Part shown: positions 43,001 through 51,710 of the stretch, piece by piece
How the letters are laid out: every line of letters begins with the position of its first letter
Numbering within the stretch: the first letter of the stretch is position 1
Assembly (NCBI RefSeq): GCF_003807585.1
Contig: NZ_RMBX01000001.1
Coordinates: forward strand, 620,001-684,000
From: Chitinophaga barathri
GTDB taxonomy: Bacteria; Bacteroidota; Bacteroidia; Chitinophagales; Chitinophagaceae
Direction of reading: 5' to 3'
Length of the DNA stretch: 64,000 nt
Program-made: the position numbers and the translations under genes
Notes under the pieces: generated by a model
What the model saw: only the letters and a program-made list of their open reading frames with translations
Databases searched by the model: none
What the model was told of the DNA's origin: nothing

Positions 43001-43140
43001 CTTACGATCGTTCCTTTAACGGTGATCTGCTGCTCCTGGGCAAACAGGTGCGGTGGCAGCAATAAAGCCAGGAACAGTAACAGCAGGGATAACCCGCCGC
43101 GGCCCCGCCACAATGCATGGCAAGTAACATAATTCTTCAT
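40021..43140 (-). CDS. susC: SusC/RagA family TonB-linked outer-membrane transporter
   Basis: A 1039-residue TonB-dependent transporter. The signal peptide ends near LFAQE; a carboxypeptidase-D-like beta domain (about 38-120; TGEKLPGAAVALKGTSKGV) comes next. The plug domain (about 130-240) includes the SusC motif EVIVVGYGKQKR and NDPLFVVDGIPYNG, DASATAIYGSRGANGVI. The rest is the 22-strand barrel ending in aromatic F. It imports substrates captured by SusD. No STN domain is seen, so it is probably not an anti-sigma-signalling type; control is more likely by the adjacent two-component genes. Confidence 0.93.
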   Translation of the reverse strand: MKNYVTCHALWRGRGGLSLLLLFLALLLPPHLFAQEQQITVKGTIVSATGEKLPGAAVALKGTSKGVATDANGLFSIDVPANSTIRISFIGYVTHEIKLGATAPANLIIQLTANNADLNEVIVVGYGKQKRSDITGSIVSINEQSLKNTPVPNISAALQGQAAGVDVQKSGGNNKPGSSPKILIRGNRSLNASNDPLFVVDGIPYNGNINDLNLDDVTSVEVLKDASATAIYGSRGANGVILISTRRGKIGKAQVNYSGYYGMVKNRGKFPVMNGEEFFTFKKWAKYWGAMGSPSPYTGIDDPRLNNPGEEFTPNEIESARTGRSTDWQDLIYKTGMNTNHQVSVTGGTESTLYAISGGYFKETGIYPGQSFERFTVKASVDQNFSDRLKVGLSSLNTYSVTEGEGANPMGQALRANPLSTPYDSAGNLVGFVEGNANQVWNPLANFVKDAAVETRKRFGTFTNLYLDYEFLPGLKYRFNSGIEIRSDVYGNFYASNTTNNLGALSRSSNRTRFSSNYTLENLLTYDKIFAQKHRVNLTGMYSYQQSNYQDNNFNNQNLPADFLQYFGPQFGSNLTGDGNQERWAIISYMGRLNYGFDDRYLLTLTVRSDGSSRLAPGNYFKLFPSMALTWNITNEKFLKDNTTFSNLRLRASYGKTGNTAINPYQTLGSLQDVKYNYGSNNMVIGAYLAGIPNKNLTWEYTTTWNGGLDFGLFNNRISGAIDVYKAFTSDLLLPKNLPPTSGIPNSILLNVGKTENFGIEFQVNTVNFVPKTRNDFGWTTDFNVMINRGKITELSDGVTRDISNNWFVGYPIGSIFDLRRIGIWQNTSEDSAAARAYGQTLTGTGSVIGNIRYEDADGNKKLSTSDDRVILGSGQPDWEGGMTNRFTYKGFDLTVAAFARMGSTLISNMHRSGGSFTNTFQSNYNNLAVNYWTPTNHENRWPRPNAANTNSPNSNTLSYFDGSYLKIRSIGLGYNLAPNVTRRIGVKNLRVYSTVEDPFILFSPYVNDFGGLDPESAGALAVDTPPTWSLIFGVNVTF

Positions 43141-43774
43141 AACGGAATTTTTAAAAGTAAAAAGTGGGTGGAATGATCATGGGATTTCTGCTGAGTGCCC
43201 TTAAAGACGGGGCTCTGCTCCGGCAGGAATGATTCTTTATTTGTACAGTCAGCGTCATACAGTTTAGTTTATATGTTAGCTGTATGGGCGATAATACCGC
43301 GCGCATGGCGGATCATCATCCATACGGATGTCAATTACTGTAAACGTGACGGGTTGCCTTCAGGCAAGAGGTAAGCGGGAACAGACAAGCGGATGAAAAC
43401 CGTTCGTGAAGGATATGGTCGGTCTTTGCCGGCGTGAGACGGTTATTTTATGGAAATAGCAGGCCCCTTCGGCATTGTAATGCCGCTCAACGCAGTCAGG
43501 TACGTGCTTGTATATATTTCCTGGATTAATTCCCGCTGAAGTCCGGGAAGTGATTTAACGTTTTCATACTCGTGGATTTAGAATTATCGTATCGGGCTAC
43601 ATACCAGTCGGTTCATCTCTCTGACGCCCTGCTGATATTGGTTGATCACTGCCCAGCGCAAACGTTTGCAGCCAAACAGCAAAAAATAAGCGTGTGATAT
43701 ACGCTTCAATACTCCGAATATCGGAAAAAAATGAACAGGTTGGGTGTTTGGGTTAATTTAGAGGAAGTATCGGG
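43141..43774. other. 634-bp non-coding region upstream of susC
   Basis: This stretch separates the susC start from the terminator of the response-regulator gene. It presumably carries the susC promoter and regulator-binding sites, but I could not identify a convincing -7/-33 pair or operator. No gene-like frame is present. Confidence 0.4.
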
Positions 43775-43803
43775 TAAAAAAAAGGAACCACTTGCGTGAT
43801 TCC
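43775..43803 (-). terminator. Terminator of the response-regulator gene
   Basis: On the minus strand GGAATCAC-GCAA-GTGGTTCC (one G-T pair) is followed by TTTTTTTTT. It lies 30 bp after the stop at 43833. Confidence 0.8.
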
Positions 43804-43832
43804 CCTGGCATTTGAGTATGTTAATATCCGCC

Positions 43833-44462
43833 TCAGCGGTTGAAATATTTGTTAACCGCATCGGTCCGGCTGCGGACGTGCAGCTTTTCGTAGATGTTGT
43901 GCACGTGCCGGCGCACGGTTTCGATGCTGATGAACAGGTTGCCTGCAATTTCTTTGTAGAGGAAACCTTTGCTCAGCTGGTCGAGAATTTCTTTTTCGCG
44001 GGAAGTAAGGGCTTCCAGCGCGGGGTTGGGTTTGGCCTGTTTCTGGAAATATGCCACCACCCTCCTGGCTATCTGGCTGCTCATCGGCGAGCCGCCGTCG
44101 TGCAGGTCGCGGATGGCGTCCAGCAGTTCACCGGGAGAGGTCTTTTTGAGAATGTACCCGCTGGCGCCTGCTTCCAGGGCCATAAAGATCTTATCATCGT
44201 CCTCGTATACGGTGAGCATCATGAATTGCATGTCAGGGAATTCCGCTTTGAGGCGAATGATGCATTCGATGCCATTCATACCGGGAAGGTTAAAGTCCAT
44301 CAGCACCACGTTGGGTAACAATTGGGGTATTTTTTCCAGTGCATTTTCTGCATTGTTGAAAGCGCCAATACAAGCATATCCTTCTGAACCATTAATCAAC
44401 AACTCCATGGCCTGACGGATATCATGATTGTCCTCAACAATAGCCACAGAGATGATATCCAT
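43833..44462 (-). CDS. NarL/LuxR-type response regulator
   Basis: A 209-residue regulator. The receiver domain (about 1-120) has acidic EDNHD and phospho-acceptor Asp in VVLMDFNLPGMNG, with LTVYEDDDK and LKK at the usual places. The C-terminal HTH of the LuxR type (about 145-205) reads LTSREKEILDQLSKGFLYKEIA then SIETVRRHVHNIYEKL. The ATG at 44462 is chosen because MDIISVAIVEDN fits a receiver start; the frame extends 12 codons upstream. It is the partner of the histidine kinase 84 bp upstream and lies between that kinase and susCD. Confidence 0.9.
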   Translation of the reverse strand: MDIISVAIVEDNHDIRQAMELLINGSEGYACIGAFNNAENALEKIPQLLPNVVLMDFNLPGMNGIECIIRLKAEFPDMQFMMLTVYEDDDKIFMALEAGASGYILKKTSPGELLDAIRDLHDGGSPMSSQIARRVVAYFQKQAKPNPALEALTSREKEILDQLSKGFLYKEIAGNLFISIETVRRHVHNIYEKLHVRSRTDAVNKYFNR

Positions 44463-44546
44463 GCTATTTTGTAGCTTTTTTTTCGAATATACCATCATTT
44501 CAGTTTAAAGTCATAACACCAAGATGTTATTAAAAGTAAATTTAGA

Positions 44547-47500
44547 TCAATTTAATGGTATATCTAAGAAAACCGTTGTACCGTTTTGAGATATGATGTC
44601 CGCCTGCCCTCCTACCTGTTGCATGCGTTTCTCGATATTCTTCAGCCCGTTGCCGAACAGGCGTACCTTTTCGGGGTCAAAACCTTTTCCATTATCCTTG
44701 ATCATAATCGTCATATTCTTAAAAACTTTCACCTCGATGATCACTTCGGAAGCCTGGGAATGTTTCACGACGTTGTGCATTGACTCCTTTACCGCGAGGT
44801 AAATATGCCTCCGCGTGCCGCCGCTCAGCTTCACATTGGGAATATTCTCCGGTATAATGAAGTGATGCTGGATATGCGCATGCTCCAGGAAATCGGCCGC
44901 AAAACTGCGCATATACGCGATCAGGTTCGCCAGCGAATCGTTCGAGGAGTTCATGGCCCAGATGATCTCGCTCATTTTGTCCACCAGCTCTCCCGCTGCT
45001 TCCGATATGCGTTCTATCTCTTTGGTCTGCCCCGTATCCTTGATCTTGCGTTTCGCGATTTCGCTCAGCAGGCGGATCGTGGAAAGACCCGAGCCAAGGT
45101 CATCGTGCATGTCGCTGGAAATACGCGCACGCTCCTGGTCCACCGCCTGTTCTTTCTCCAGCTTCAGCTTTTCGTTCCTGATCTTGTAATCCAGGTACAG
45201 CGCGGAGAAATAATAAGCGATGCCCAATACCAGCAGCAGCAGCAGGAACCTGAACCAGAGGCTTTGCCAGAACGGTATCCTGATCACGATCTGCAGGGTG
45301 GTGGGCTCTGTGTTCCACACCTCATCGTTGTTGCAGGCTTTTACTTTGAAGATATAATTACCCGGCCGCAGGTTCGTGTAACGGGCCATACTCTGGTTAC
45401 CCGCCATCAGCCAGTCTTCATCCGCGCCTTCGAGCATGTACTGTACCTTGTTTTTCAAGGGGTTGGTAAATTCAAGGGGCACGTATTCAATGGCAATGGT
45501 ATTCTGGTTGTAAGGCAGCTCTACTTTGTGCAGCAGCGATATCGCAGTGTCCGACTTAAACGGTTTGTCCAGCACCTCCAGCCGTTTGATGATCACCTTG
45601 GGCGTCCAGGGATTGTTTTTGAAGTTGCGGGGATAAAAACCCGTCACGCCGCGGATGCCGCCAAAGAACAGTTCGCCGTCCATGCTTTTGAAATAAGCGC
45701 CGGTGTTGAACTCGTTGCTTTGCAGCCCGTCCTCGAAGTTGTAGGTCACCAGGTTGTCCGCGTTCTGCCTGATCTGGGTGATGCCTTTGTTGTGACTGAT
45801 CCAGATACCGTCTTTATCGTCCAGCAGCACGGCGTATACGAAGTCGCTCACCATGCCGGTGTAGTCGTAACTGTTGTAATGTTTCAGCCGGCGGTATTCT
45901 TCATCCAGCACCAGCAGCCCCTTATTCGTGGCCACCAGCAGCTGTTTGTGCGCGTTTTTGTTGAGCGATTTGATCTCTACGTCCCTCAGCCCCAGGTTGA
46001 TCTGTATCCATTTGCTCTGGTCTGTTTTCCGGCAATACAGGCTCGCCTTGGTGCCTACGTACTGGTTGCCCCAGAAGTCTTCAAAAAAGCAGGTGAGCTG
46101 CTCGTCCGGGAAGCGGTGCACGATGGCCGCGGAGTATCCTTTATCGGTACTGGCGAATTTAAGGAGGTATTCGCCGTAGTTAAAATAGGTCTCGCCGTTC
46201 GGCCGCTTACTCACAAAAGGATGGATATCTTCCTGCACGGGCAGGCCCAGCGCCTGTACTTTGGTGGTGAGGTTGCGGAAGGTTTCGGATTTGACGTCGA
46301 ACAGGCCGATGTTGCCTCTCATGAAATGGAACCACAGCGTTTCGTAGTCTTCACGGCAGATAGCGTGCAGGCTGTTGACCGGGAAAGTGCCGGGTTTCTC
46401 TTCGTTGGAAATACGTTTGAGGTATTTGCCGCCTTTTTCGTAGATGTCCAGGCCGTCCTGCAGCAGGCCGACATACAAACGGCCGTCGTCGTGTTTGTAC
46501 ACGGACTTCACGATGTTGTGGGAGATGCGGGGGGAGCGGTAGAGGGAAAATACCTTTTTGTTGGGGGCGTAGATCTTCAGCCCGTCCCCGTCTGTGCCTA
46601 CCCACATATTGTCTCCCGCGTCGCGGTAAAGGGCGAGTATGCGGTTGAAGGAATTGGTTTCGAAGGTGTTGAAGCTGGTGATGTGGTTGGTGATCTCGTG
46701 GTTGGCGAAATTGAACACCAGCACGCCGTTGTTCCCTCCTATCCATGCGTTCCCGCGGCCGTCCAGCTCGATGGCGGTGGGCAGGAACGGTTCTTTTATC
46801 TCGTTTTCCATGGTGAAGGGAAGGTCCGTATACTTATTCCGTCTGGTATCGAAGATGGTGATATGACCGTTGCTGGCCACCAGCAGCGAATCGGTGTTCA
46901 GCACCTTGATCACGGGCCTGTCCGCCAGGGTGGGCAGGCAATAAGTGGTGAGCCGGGCGGTATGGATATCCATTTTCACCAGCTGCTCCTTCTCGAACAC
47001 CATCCAGATATGATCGTCCTGTTTGACGAGCGCTTGCGCCATCATCTTGCGTTTCATGAAGGCGGGCGGGTACAGGATGATCTTTTTCAGTTCATATGTA
47101 ATGTTGTCCAGCAGGTAAAGCCCTTTGGAAGGGCGCCATACCCAAAGGGTCTGGGTGGCCTGGTCTTCGCCGAGGATCTTGAATTTGGCCACAAAGTCCC
47201 GTTCCGCTTCGTTGACATAACCGGAATCCACGAATACGTCGCGGAAACTGTTTTTGTAACGGTCGTACAGGCTGATGCCGAGATTGTGGGCTACCAGGAG
47301 CTGGTTGCGGGCGTCGCGGTAAAAGGTGTGGTGCCGCGTGCCACTGAGGCCGAAGCTCTTGATAACGGCCCTTCCCTGCTGGGAAGCGGAACTGTATACC
47401 ACACGTTCTTCCGGGCGGAGCGGATTTTTCTGAAAAGCGGGATTATAACGGTATTCGTTGAATACATACCCGTCGAACCGGTTTACCCCATCGAACGTGG

Positions 47501-47678
47501 AGATCCAGAGAAACCCTTCTTCATCCTGGATAAGGCTGTAAATGCTGCTTTGGGTCAACCCCCTGTCCACGCCGTAGGAATCGAAATTATACGTCCGTTC
47601 CTGCGCGGAGGCGGTTTGTATTAAGGCCAGGAACCAAAATAGGGCAAAGATGCTTATCTGAAGTGGTGAACGCATCAA
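44547..47678 (-). CDS. Propeller-sensor histidine kinase (HisKA_3 type)
   Basis: A 1043-residue sensor with an N-terminal signal peptide (ending TASAQE). About 14 Reg_prop-like propeller repeats (GLTQSSIYSLIQDEEGFLWI is the first) occupy residues 30-730, then a Y_Y_Y domain (about 735-800; YMLEGADEDWLMAGNQ, LRPGNYIFKVKA). One membrane helix (about 812-835) leads to the dimerisation/phospho-acceptor motif SSDMHDDLGSGLSTIR and an ATPase domain with KDNGKGFDP. It lacks a fused receiver and AraC domain, unlike hybrid HTCS proteins of polysaccharide loci; the separate LuxR regulator downstream is its likely target. It senses an unknown periplasmic ligand, probably related to the adjacent SusCD substrate. 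Confidence 0.9.
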   Translation of the reverse strand: MMRSPLQISIFALFWFLALIQTASAQERTYNFDSYGVDRGLTQSSIYSLIQDEEGFLWISTFDGVNRFDGYVFNEYRYNPAFQKNPLRPEERVVYSSASQQGRAVIKSFGLSGTRHHTFYRDARNQLLVAHNLGISLYDRYKNSFRDVFVDSGYVNEAERDFVAKFKILGEDQATQTLWVWRPSKGLYLLDNITYELKKIILYPPAFMKRKMMAQALVKQDDHIWMVFEKEQLVKMDIHTARLTTYCLPTLADRPVIKVLNTDSLLVASNGHITIFDTRRNKYTDLPFTMENEIKEPFLPTAIELDGRGNAWIGGNNGVLVFNFANHEITNHITSFNTFETNSFNRILALYRDAGDNMWVGTDGDGLKIYAPNKKVFSLYRSPRISHNIVKSVYKHDDGRLYVGLLQDGLDIYEKGGKYLKRISNEEKPGTFPVNSLHAICREDYETLWFHFMRGNIGLFDVKSETFRNLTTKVQALGLPVQEDIHPFVSKRPNGETYFNYGEYLLKFASTDKGYSAAIVHRFPDEQLTCFFEDFWGNQYVGTKASLYCRKTDQSKWIQINLGLRDVEIKSLNKNAHKQLLVATNKGLLVLDEEYRRLKHYNSYDYTGMVSDFVYAVLLDDKDGIWISHNKGITQIRQNADNLVTYNFEDGLQSNEFNTGAYFKSMDGELFFGGIRGVTGFYPRNFKNNPWTPKVIIKRLEVLDKPFKSDTAISLLHKVELPYNQNTIAIEYVPLEFTNPLKNKVQYMLEGADEDWLMAGNQSMARYTNLRPGNYIFKVKACNNDEVWNTEPTTLQIVIRIPFWQSLWFRFLLLLLVLGIAYYFSALYLDYKIRNEKLKLEKEQAVDQERARISSDMHDDLGSGLSTIRLLSEIAKRKIKDTGQTKEIERISEAAGELVDKMSEIIWAMNSSNDSLANLIAYMRSFAADFLEHAHIQHHFIIPENIPNVKLSGGTRRHIYLAVKESMHNVVKHSQASEVIIEVKVFKNMTIMIKDNGKGFDPEKVRLFGNGLKNIEKRMQQVGGQADIISQNGTTVFLDIPLN

Positions 47679-47715
47679 GTAGATTAAAAGGGTATTAGCA
47701 TGTTTGCGGTGAATG

Positions 47716-47746
47716 CAAATATATAATTCTACCTTACACTTTGTAA
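47716..47746 (-). promoter_or_regulatory. Possible Bacteroidota promoter for the sensor kinase
   Basis: On the minus strand TATATTTG (47716-47723) matches the -7 consensus, with a TTG about 23 bp upstream as a possible -33 element (spacing slightly long). It lies about 40 bp before the kinase start at 47678. Confidence 0.4.
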
Positions 47747-47792
47747 CAAATTTGCATTTTTCTTATTTATTATTGCTACAAATTGATGTTTT

Positions 47793-48815
47793 ATGAAATC
47801 CAGGGTTATCCTGTTCATCCTTTTTACCGCAATATTTGCAAACGCCCATGCCCAACGGATCTTCCACAAGATCGAGATCCTGACCACCGCGCCCATCAGC
47901 AGCATCCGCGGGCTGAGCGTGCCTTCAGACGAAGTGATCTGGGTATCCGGCACTCAGGGTAAGGCAGGGAGATCGGTAGACGGCGGCAAAAACTGGGAAT
48001 GGTTCAGCATTCCCGGCTGCGACAGCTGCGATTTCCGTGATATAGAGGCCTTTTCGGCGGACCGGGCTGTGATCATGGGCATTGCCGAGCCGGCGCGGAT
48101 CTTTCTCACCGAAGACGGCGGCAAAAACTGGAAACAGGTATACTTCAACGATACAAAAGGCATTTTCCTGGACGCGATGGACTTCTGGAATGAAAAAGAA
48201 GGAGTGATCGTAGGCGACGCGATAAACGGCCGTTTTAAAGGCCTGCGGACCAAAGACGGCGGCCTTTCCTGGCAGGACCTGGACATGCCCGAAGCGGCGG
48301 AAGGGGAAGCCTGTTTTGCCGCCAGCGGTACTACCCTGCGCGCTTTACCAAAGAAAAACACTTTCGCCATAGCGTCCGGCGGCGTAAAAAGCCGCTTTTT
48401 CCGGTACAGCGGCTCCCAATGGGCCGCTACAGAATGGCCGGCCACACAGGGCATTGCCTCCACCGGCATCTTTTCCTTCGCTTTTTATGGCACTAAAAAC
48501 GGCGTGGCGGTAGGTGGTGACTATATGGATGCCAAACAGCAGAAAGGCAATTGCCTGGTGACATCAGACGGTGGCGTCACCTGGGCCGCTCCCCGACAGG
48601 CACCCCGGGGTTACCGCTCCGCGGTGGAGTACCGGGACCGTAATTGGGTGATAGCCACAGGCCCTACCGGCACAGACCTGTCCACGAACGGCGGGCAAAC
48701 CTGGGACGCACTGGCAGATGAAGGTTTTCATGCAGTCAGAAAAGCCAAAAAAGGGAATCAAATATACCTGGCCGGCGGGAAAGGCAGGATCGCGGTATGG
48801 CGGATCACGCAATAA
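47793..48815 (+). CDS. YCF48-like beta-propeller secreted protein
   Basis: A 340-residue secreted propeller (signal peptide ending AHAQR). It has repeated blades with BNR/Asp-box-type motifs: SVDGGKNWEWFSI, TEDGGKNWKQVYF, TKDGGLSWQDL, TSDGGVTWAAP, STNGGQTWDAL. It resembles Ycf48-related or sialidase-like Asp-box proteins, for which a glycan-binding or assembly role is known only in some relatives. It has no catalytic residues that I can identify. It is monocistronic, divergent from the sensor kinase. Confidence 0.85.
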   Translation: MKSRVILFILFTAIFANAHAQRIFHKIEILTTAPISSIRGLSVPSDEVIWVSGTQGKAGRSVDGGKNWEWFSIPGCDSCDFRDIEAFSADRAVIMGIAEPARIFLTEDGGKNWKQVYFNDTKGIFLDAMDFWNEKEGVIVGDAINGRFKGLRTKDGGLSWQDLDMPEAAEGEACFAASGTTLRALPKKNTFAIASGGVKSRFFRYSGSQWAATEWPATQGIASTGIFSFAFYGTKNGVAVGGDYMDAKQQKGNCLVTSDGGVTWAAPRQAPRGYRSAVEYRDRNWVIATGPTGTDLSTNGGQTWDALADEGFHAVRKAKKGNQIYLAGGKGRIAVWRITQ

Positions 48816-49174
48816 CAGTGAATACAAATCAATCGTTAACAGGTAAAATAAAAGTACCGGGAAGATGCGGAAAGATCAGCCGGGAATTGCAAATCAGTTG
48901 TTAAGGAAAAGGCGCCCTGGAAAGGAGCGCCTGGAGTTTAATACGCTTATTGTATCACAACCGGAACAATAGGTTAAAGCAAAAAGTACATATACTTACA
49001 AGTTACTTGATCTCACTGCAATATTTTGGTAGAAGTTCGCCAAGGCGCGGATTTTTTTTGTGAAAGGGGGAAATACCCCGTTTAATGCAGGAAAAAAATA
49101 ATTTTTGATTAATTTAGATTGAATCCGGCCTCAGGGCCAGGGGTATTATTAAGAAAAAGAAACAGATCGGCGCG
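48816..49174. other. Non-coding 359-bp gap before the GH31 gene
   Basis: A hairpin AGGCGC-CC...GG-GCGCCT (48909-48931) lies about 95 bp after the YCF48-like gene; its T-run is only on the minus strand. The remainder is AT-rich upstream of 49175, without a recognised promoter box. No gene was found. Confidence 0.35.
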
Positions 49175-51568
49175 ATGCAAGTGGCAACATCATCGGGTAA
49201 ATACTCGGTAAAACATTATCCGGACACAATTCAAACGTGGAAAAAGGAAGGAAACTACTTTTATTTCTATACCTCCACTACAATCCTCGAACTGCGGGTG
49301 ATTTCGGACAAGATCGTCCGATTCAGGTATGCGGCGGACGGGCAGTTCCAGCGGGACTTCTCCTACGCGCTCAGTGAAAAACTGGAAGAATCCCCGGAAT
49401 ATTTCGAGATCCGCGAATGGGCGGATTCCTTTGAGATCATCACCACCGCTATCCGCGTATTTGTAGCGCGGGAAAACCTGCGGATCACTATTACAGATAT
49501 AGAGGGGCGTATCATCAACCAGGACGAAACCGGCTTTCACTGGCAATATTACCTCCAGAAAGGCGGCAAGATCGTATACTGTACCAAACTCATCCAGGAA
49601 GGAGAATCTTTCTACGGCCTGGGTGACAAACCCACCGATCTGAACCTGCGCGGCAAACGCGTGGAAAATTTCGGTACGGATGCTTACGGTTACAGCAAGG
49701 ACACCGATCCGCTGTACCGCAACATCCCCTTCTATTACGGTCTTCACAACGGTATTGGTTATGGCATTTTCTTCGACAATACCTTCCGCACCCTCTTCGA
49801 TTTCGGCAAAGAAAGAGACGATGTGAGCAGCTTCTGGGCACGCGGCGGCGAAATGAACTACTATTTCATTTACGGCCCCGAATTGCTGAAAGTTGCGGAA
49901 TCCTACGCCCGCATCACCGGCACGGCAGAGCTGCCGCCGCTGTGGGCGCTCGGTTACCACCAGTGCCGCTGGAGTTATTTCCCGGATACCAAAGTAAAAG
50001 ATATCGCAAAAACCTTCCGGGACAAGGGCATCCCCTGCGATGCGCTGTACCTGGACATTGACTATATGGAAGGGTTCCGCTGCTTCACCTGGAGCAAGGA
50101 ATATTTTCCCGATCCCAAAGGGCTGCTGGCCGGCCTCGCGGCGGACGGGTTCAAAACCGTGGTGATCATCGATCCCGGCATCAAAGTGGACCCGGATTAT
50201 CCTGTTTACCAGGAGCTGGTGCAGAAAGGTTACGCCTGCAAACGCGCGGACGGCGCGCCGATGGAAGGTGACGTGTGGCCCGGTAAATGTGTATTCCCCG
50301 ACTTCACCGATCCCAAAGTGCGGGACTGGTGGAGCGGCCTCTTCAAAGACCTTACAGCAAACGGCGTGCGCGGCGTATGGAACGATATGAACGAACCGGC
50401 GGTATTTGAGCTGGGTACGTTCCCCGAAGACGTGCGTCACGACTACGACGGCGAAAATGTAAGCCACCGCAAGGCGCACAACGTATACGGCCACCTCATG
50501 AGCAAAGCCACGGCGGCGGGCCTCAAAAAACACCTGATGCCCCACCGCCCCTTCGTGATCACCCGCTCCGCCTACTCCGGCACACAGCGCTGGAGTTCTG
50601 TCTGGACGGGAGACAACATCGCTTCCTGGGAACATCTCTGGCTGGCTTCCGTGCAATGCCAGCGCCTCTCCGTTTCCGGTCTTTCCTTTGCCGGCAGCGA
50701 CATCGGCGGCTTCATCGGCGAGCCGGACGGCGAACTGTACACCCGCTGGATACAGCTGGGCACATTCCACCCGCTGATGCGTACACACTCGGCCAGCAAC
50801 GAAACCGGCTTTGACCAGGATCCGTGGAGCTTTGGCCCCGAATATGAAGCCATCGTAAAATCGTTTATCCAGCTCCGTTACAGGCTGCTGCCATATATCT
50901 ACACCACTTTCTGGCAATACGCCGCCTATGGCACGCCTATGTTGCGGCCGCTGGCGTTCGTAGCGCAGGAAGACCCGGAAACCCATGACCTCAATCATGA
51001 ATGGATGCTGGGAGACAGCCTGCTGATCAGCCACGTTAGCGAAGCAGGCATGAAATCCAAATCCGTATACCTTCCGGAAGGCACCTGGTATTATTATTTC
51101 AACGACCAGCGATTCACCGGCGGCCAGGCTGTAACGGTGCCCACACCGCTCGCGGAAATGCCGCTGTTTGTAAAAGGCGGCTCCGTGGTATCGCAGTATC
51201 CTGACATGGAATATGTAGGCCAGAAAAAGATCATGGAAATGATCCTCCAGGTATATCATGGAGAAGGCACCACGCACAGCATCCTCTACGAAGATGCCGG
51301 CGATCATTATGCTTACAAAACCGGGCAGTACAACCTTGTGCGTTTCAAACAGACCTCCGATGCGCAGCAGTTCCGCCTGAAGAAAAAGTTTGTGGGCCGC
51401 TACGATATGGACTATACCCATCACCGCGTACGCGTGCACGGACTGCCTTTTACGCCGAAAGAATATATACTGGACGGCGCTGTCCAGCCCCTGCTGCCCG
51501 CGCATTTTGTACAGGGCGTTGTGGAGCTGCACCTGGAAAGGAAATTCGAGGAGCTGATACTCAGGTAA
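49175..51568 (+). CDS. Glycoside hydrolase family 31 enzyme (alpha-glucosidase-like)
   Basis: A 797-residue GH31 protein. The N-terminal beta domain (about 1-235) carries GLGDKPTDLNLRGKRVENF. The catalytic barrel has the nucleophile Asp404 in GVWNDMNEP and the acid/base Asp480 in WTGDNIASW, with YHQCRWSYF upstream. Beta domains follow, with a DUF5110-like C-terminus. GH31 enzymes are mostly alpha-glucosidases or alpha-xylosidases. There is no signal peptide, so it is probably cytoplasmic. It lies near a SusCD pair and a glgB gene, but is separately transcribed with its own terminator. Confidence 0.92.
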   Translation: MQVATSSGKYSVKHYPDTIQTWKKEGNYFYFYTSTTILELRVISDKIVRFRYAADGQFQRDFSYALSEKLEESPEYFEIREWADSFEIITTAIRVFVARENLRITITDIEGRIINQDETGFHWQYYLQKGGKIVYCTKLIQEGESFYGLGDKPTDLNLRGKRVENFGTDAYGYSKDTDPLYRNIPFYYGLHNGIGYGIFFDNTFRTLFDFGKERDDVSSFWARGGEMNYYFIYGPELLKVAESYARITGTAELPPLWALGYHQCRWSYFPDTKVKDIAKTFRDKGIPCDALYLDIDYMEGFRCFTWSKEYFPDPKGLLAGLAADGFKTVVIIDPGIKVDPDYPVYQELVQKGYACKRADGAPMEGDVWPGKCVFPDFTDPKVRDWWSGLFKDLTANGVRGVWNDMNEPAVFELGTFPEDVRHDYDGENVSHRKAHNVYGHLMSKATAAGLKKHLMPHRPFVITRSAYSGTQRWSSVWTGDNIASWEHLWLASVQCQRLSVSGLSFAGSDIGGFIGEPDGELYTRWIQLGTFHPLMRTHSASNETGFDQDPWSFGPEYEAIVKSFIQLRYRLLPYIYTTFWQYAAYGTPMLRPLAFVAQEDPETHDLNHEWMLGDSLLISHVSEAGMKSKSVYLPEGTWYYYFNDQRFTGGQAVTVPTPLAEMPLFVKGGSVVSQYPDMEYVGQKKIMEMILQVYHGEGTTHSILYEDAGDHYAYKTGQYNLVRFKQTSDAQQFRLKKKFVGRYDMDYTHHRVRVHGLPFTPKEYILDGAVQPLLPAHFVQGVVELHLERKFEELILR

Positions 51569-51600
51569 TCTGAACAGCTGAAAACTATGATACTATACTG

Positions 51601-51628
51601 AAACGGGACCAATATGGTCCCGTTTTTT
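51601..51628 (+). terminator. Terminator of the GH31 gene
   Basis: AAACGGGACC (51601-51610) pairs with GGTCCCGTTT (51616-51625) around a 5-nt loop, followed by further T. It lies 33 bp after the GH31 stop. Confidence 0.85.
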
Positions 51629-51647
51629 ATGCCTTCCTAAAAAATGT

Positions 51648-51678
51648 TTGTCTGTTAAAAACCAATCTTCTATATTTG
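51648..51678 (+). promoter_or_regulatory. Bacteroidota-type promoter
   Basis: TTG at 51648-51650 and TATATTTG at 51671-51678 fit the -33/-7 pattern with 20 bp between. It lies 32 bp before the ATG at 51711 and inside the longer open frame. This argues for the ATG at 51711 as the start of the sterol-desaturase-like gene. Confidence 0.65.
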
Positions 51679-51710
51679 TCTACAAGATTGGTAGACTAAT
51701 TAAAGACTTT

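Noticed and set aside
44805..47624. A 939-codon open frame on the plus strand opposite the propeller sensor kinase
   Set aside because: It is a codon-usage shadow of the real minus-strand gene: no domain motifs, Val/Phe/His-rich composition, and the minus-strand protein has clear kinase motifs. Similar antisense frames at 49190-51532, 40327-42072, 38274-39917, 27658-29529 and 32971-34380 were dropped for the same reason.
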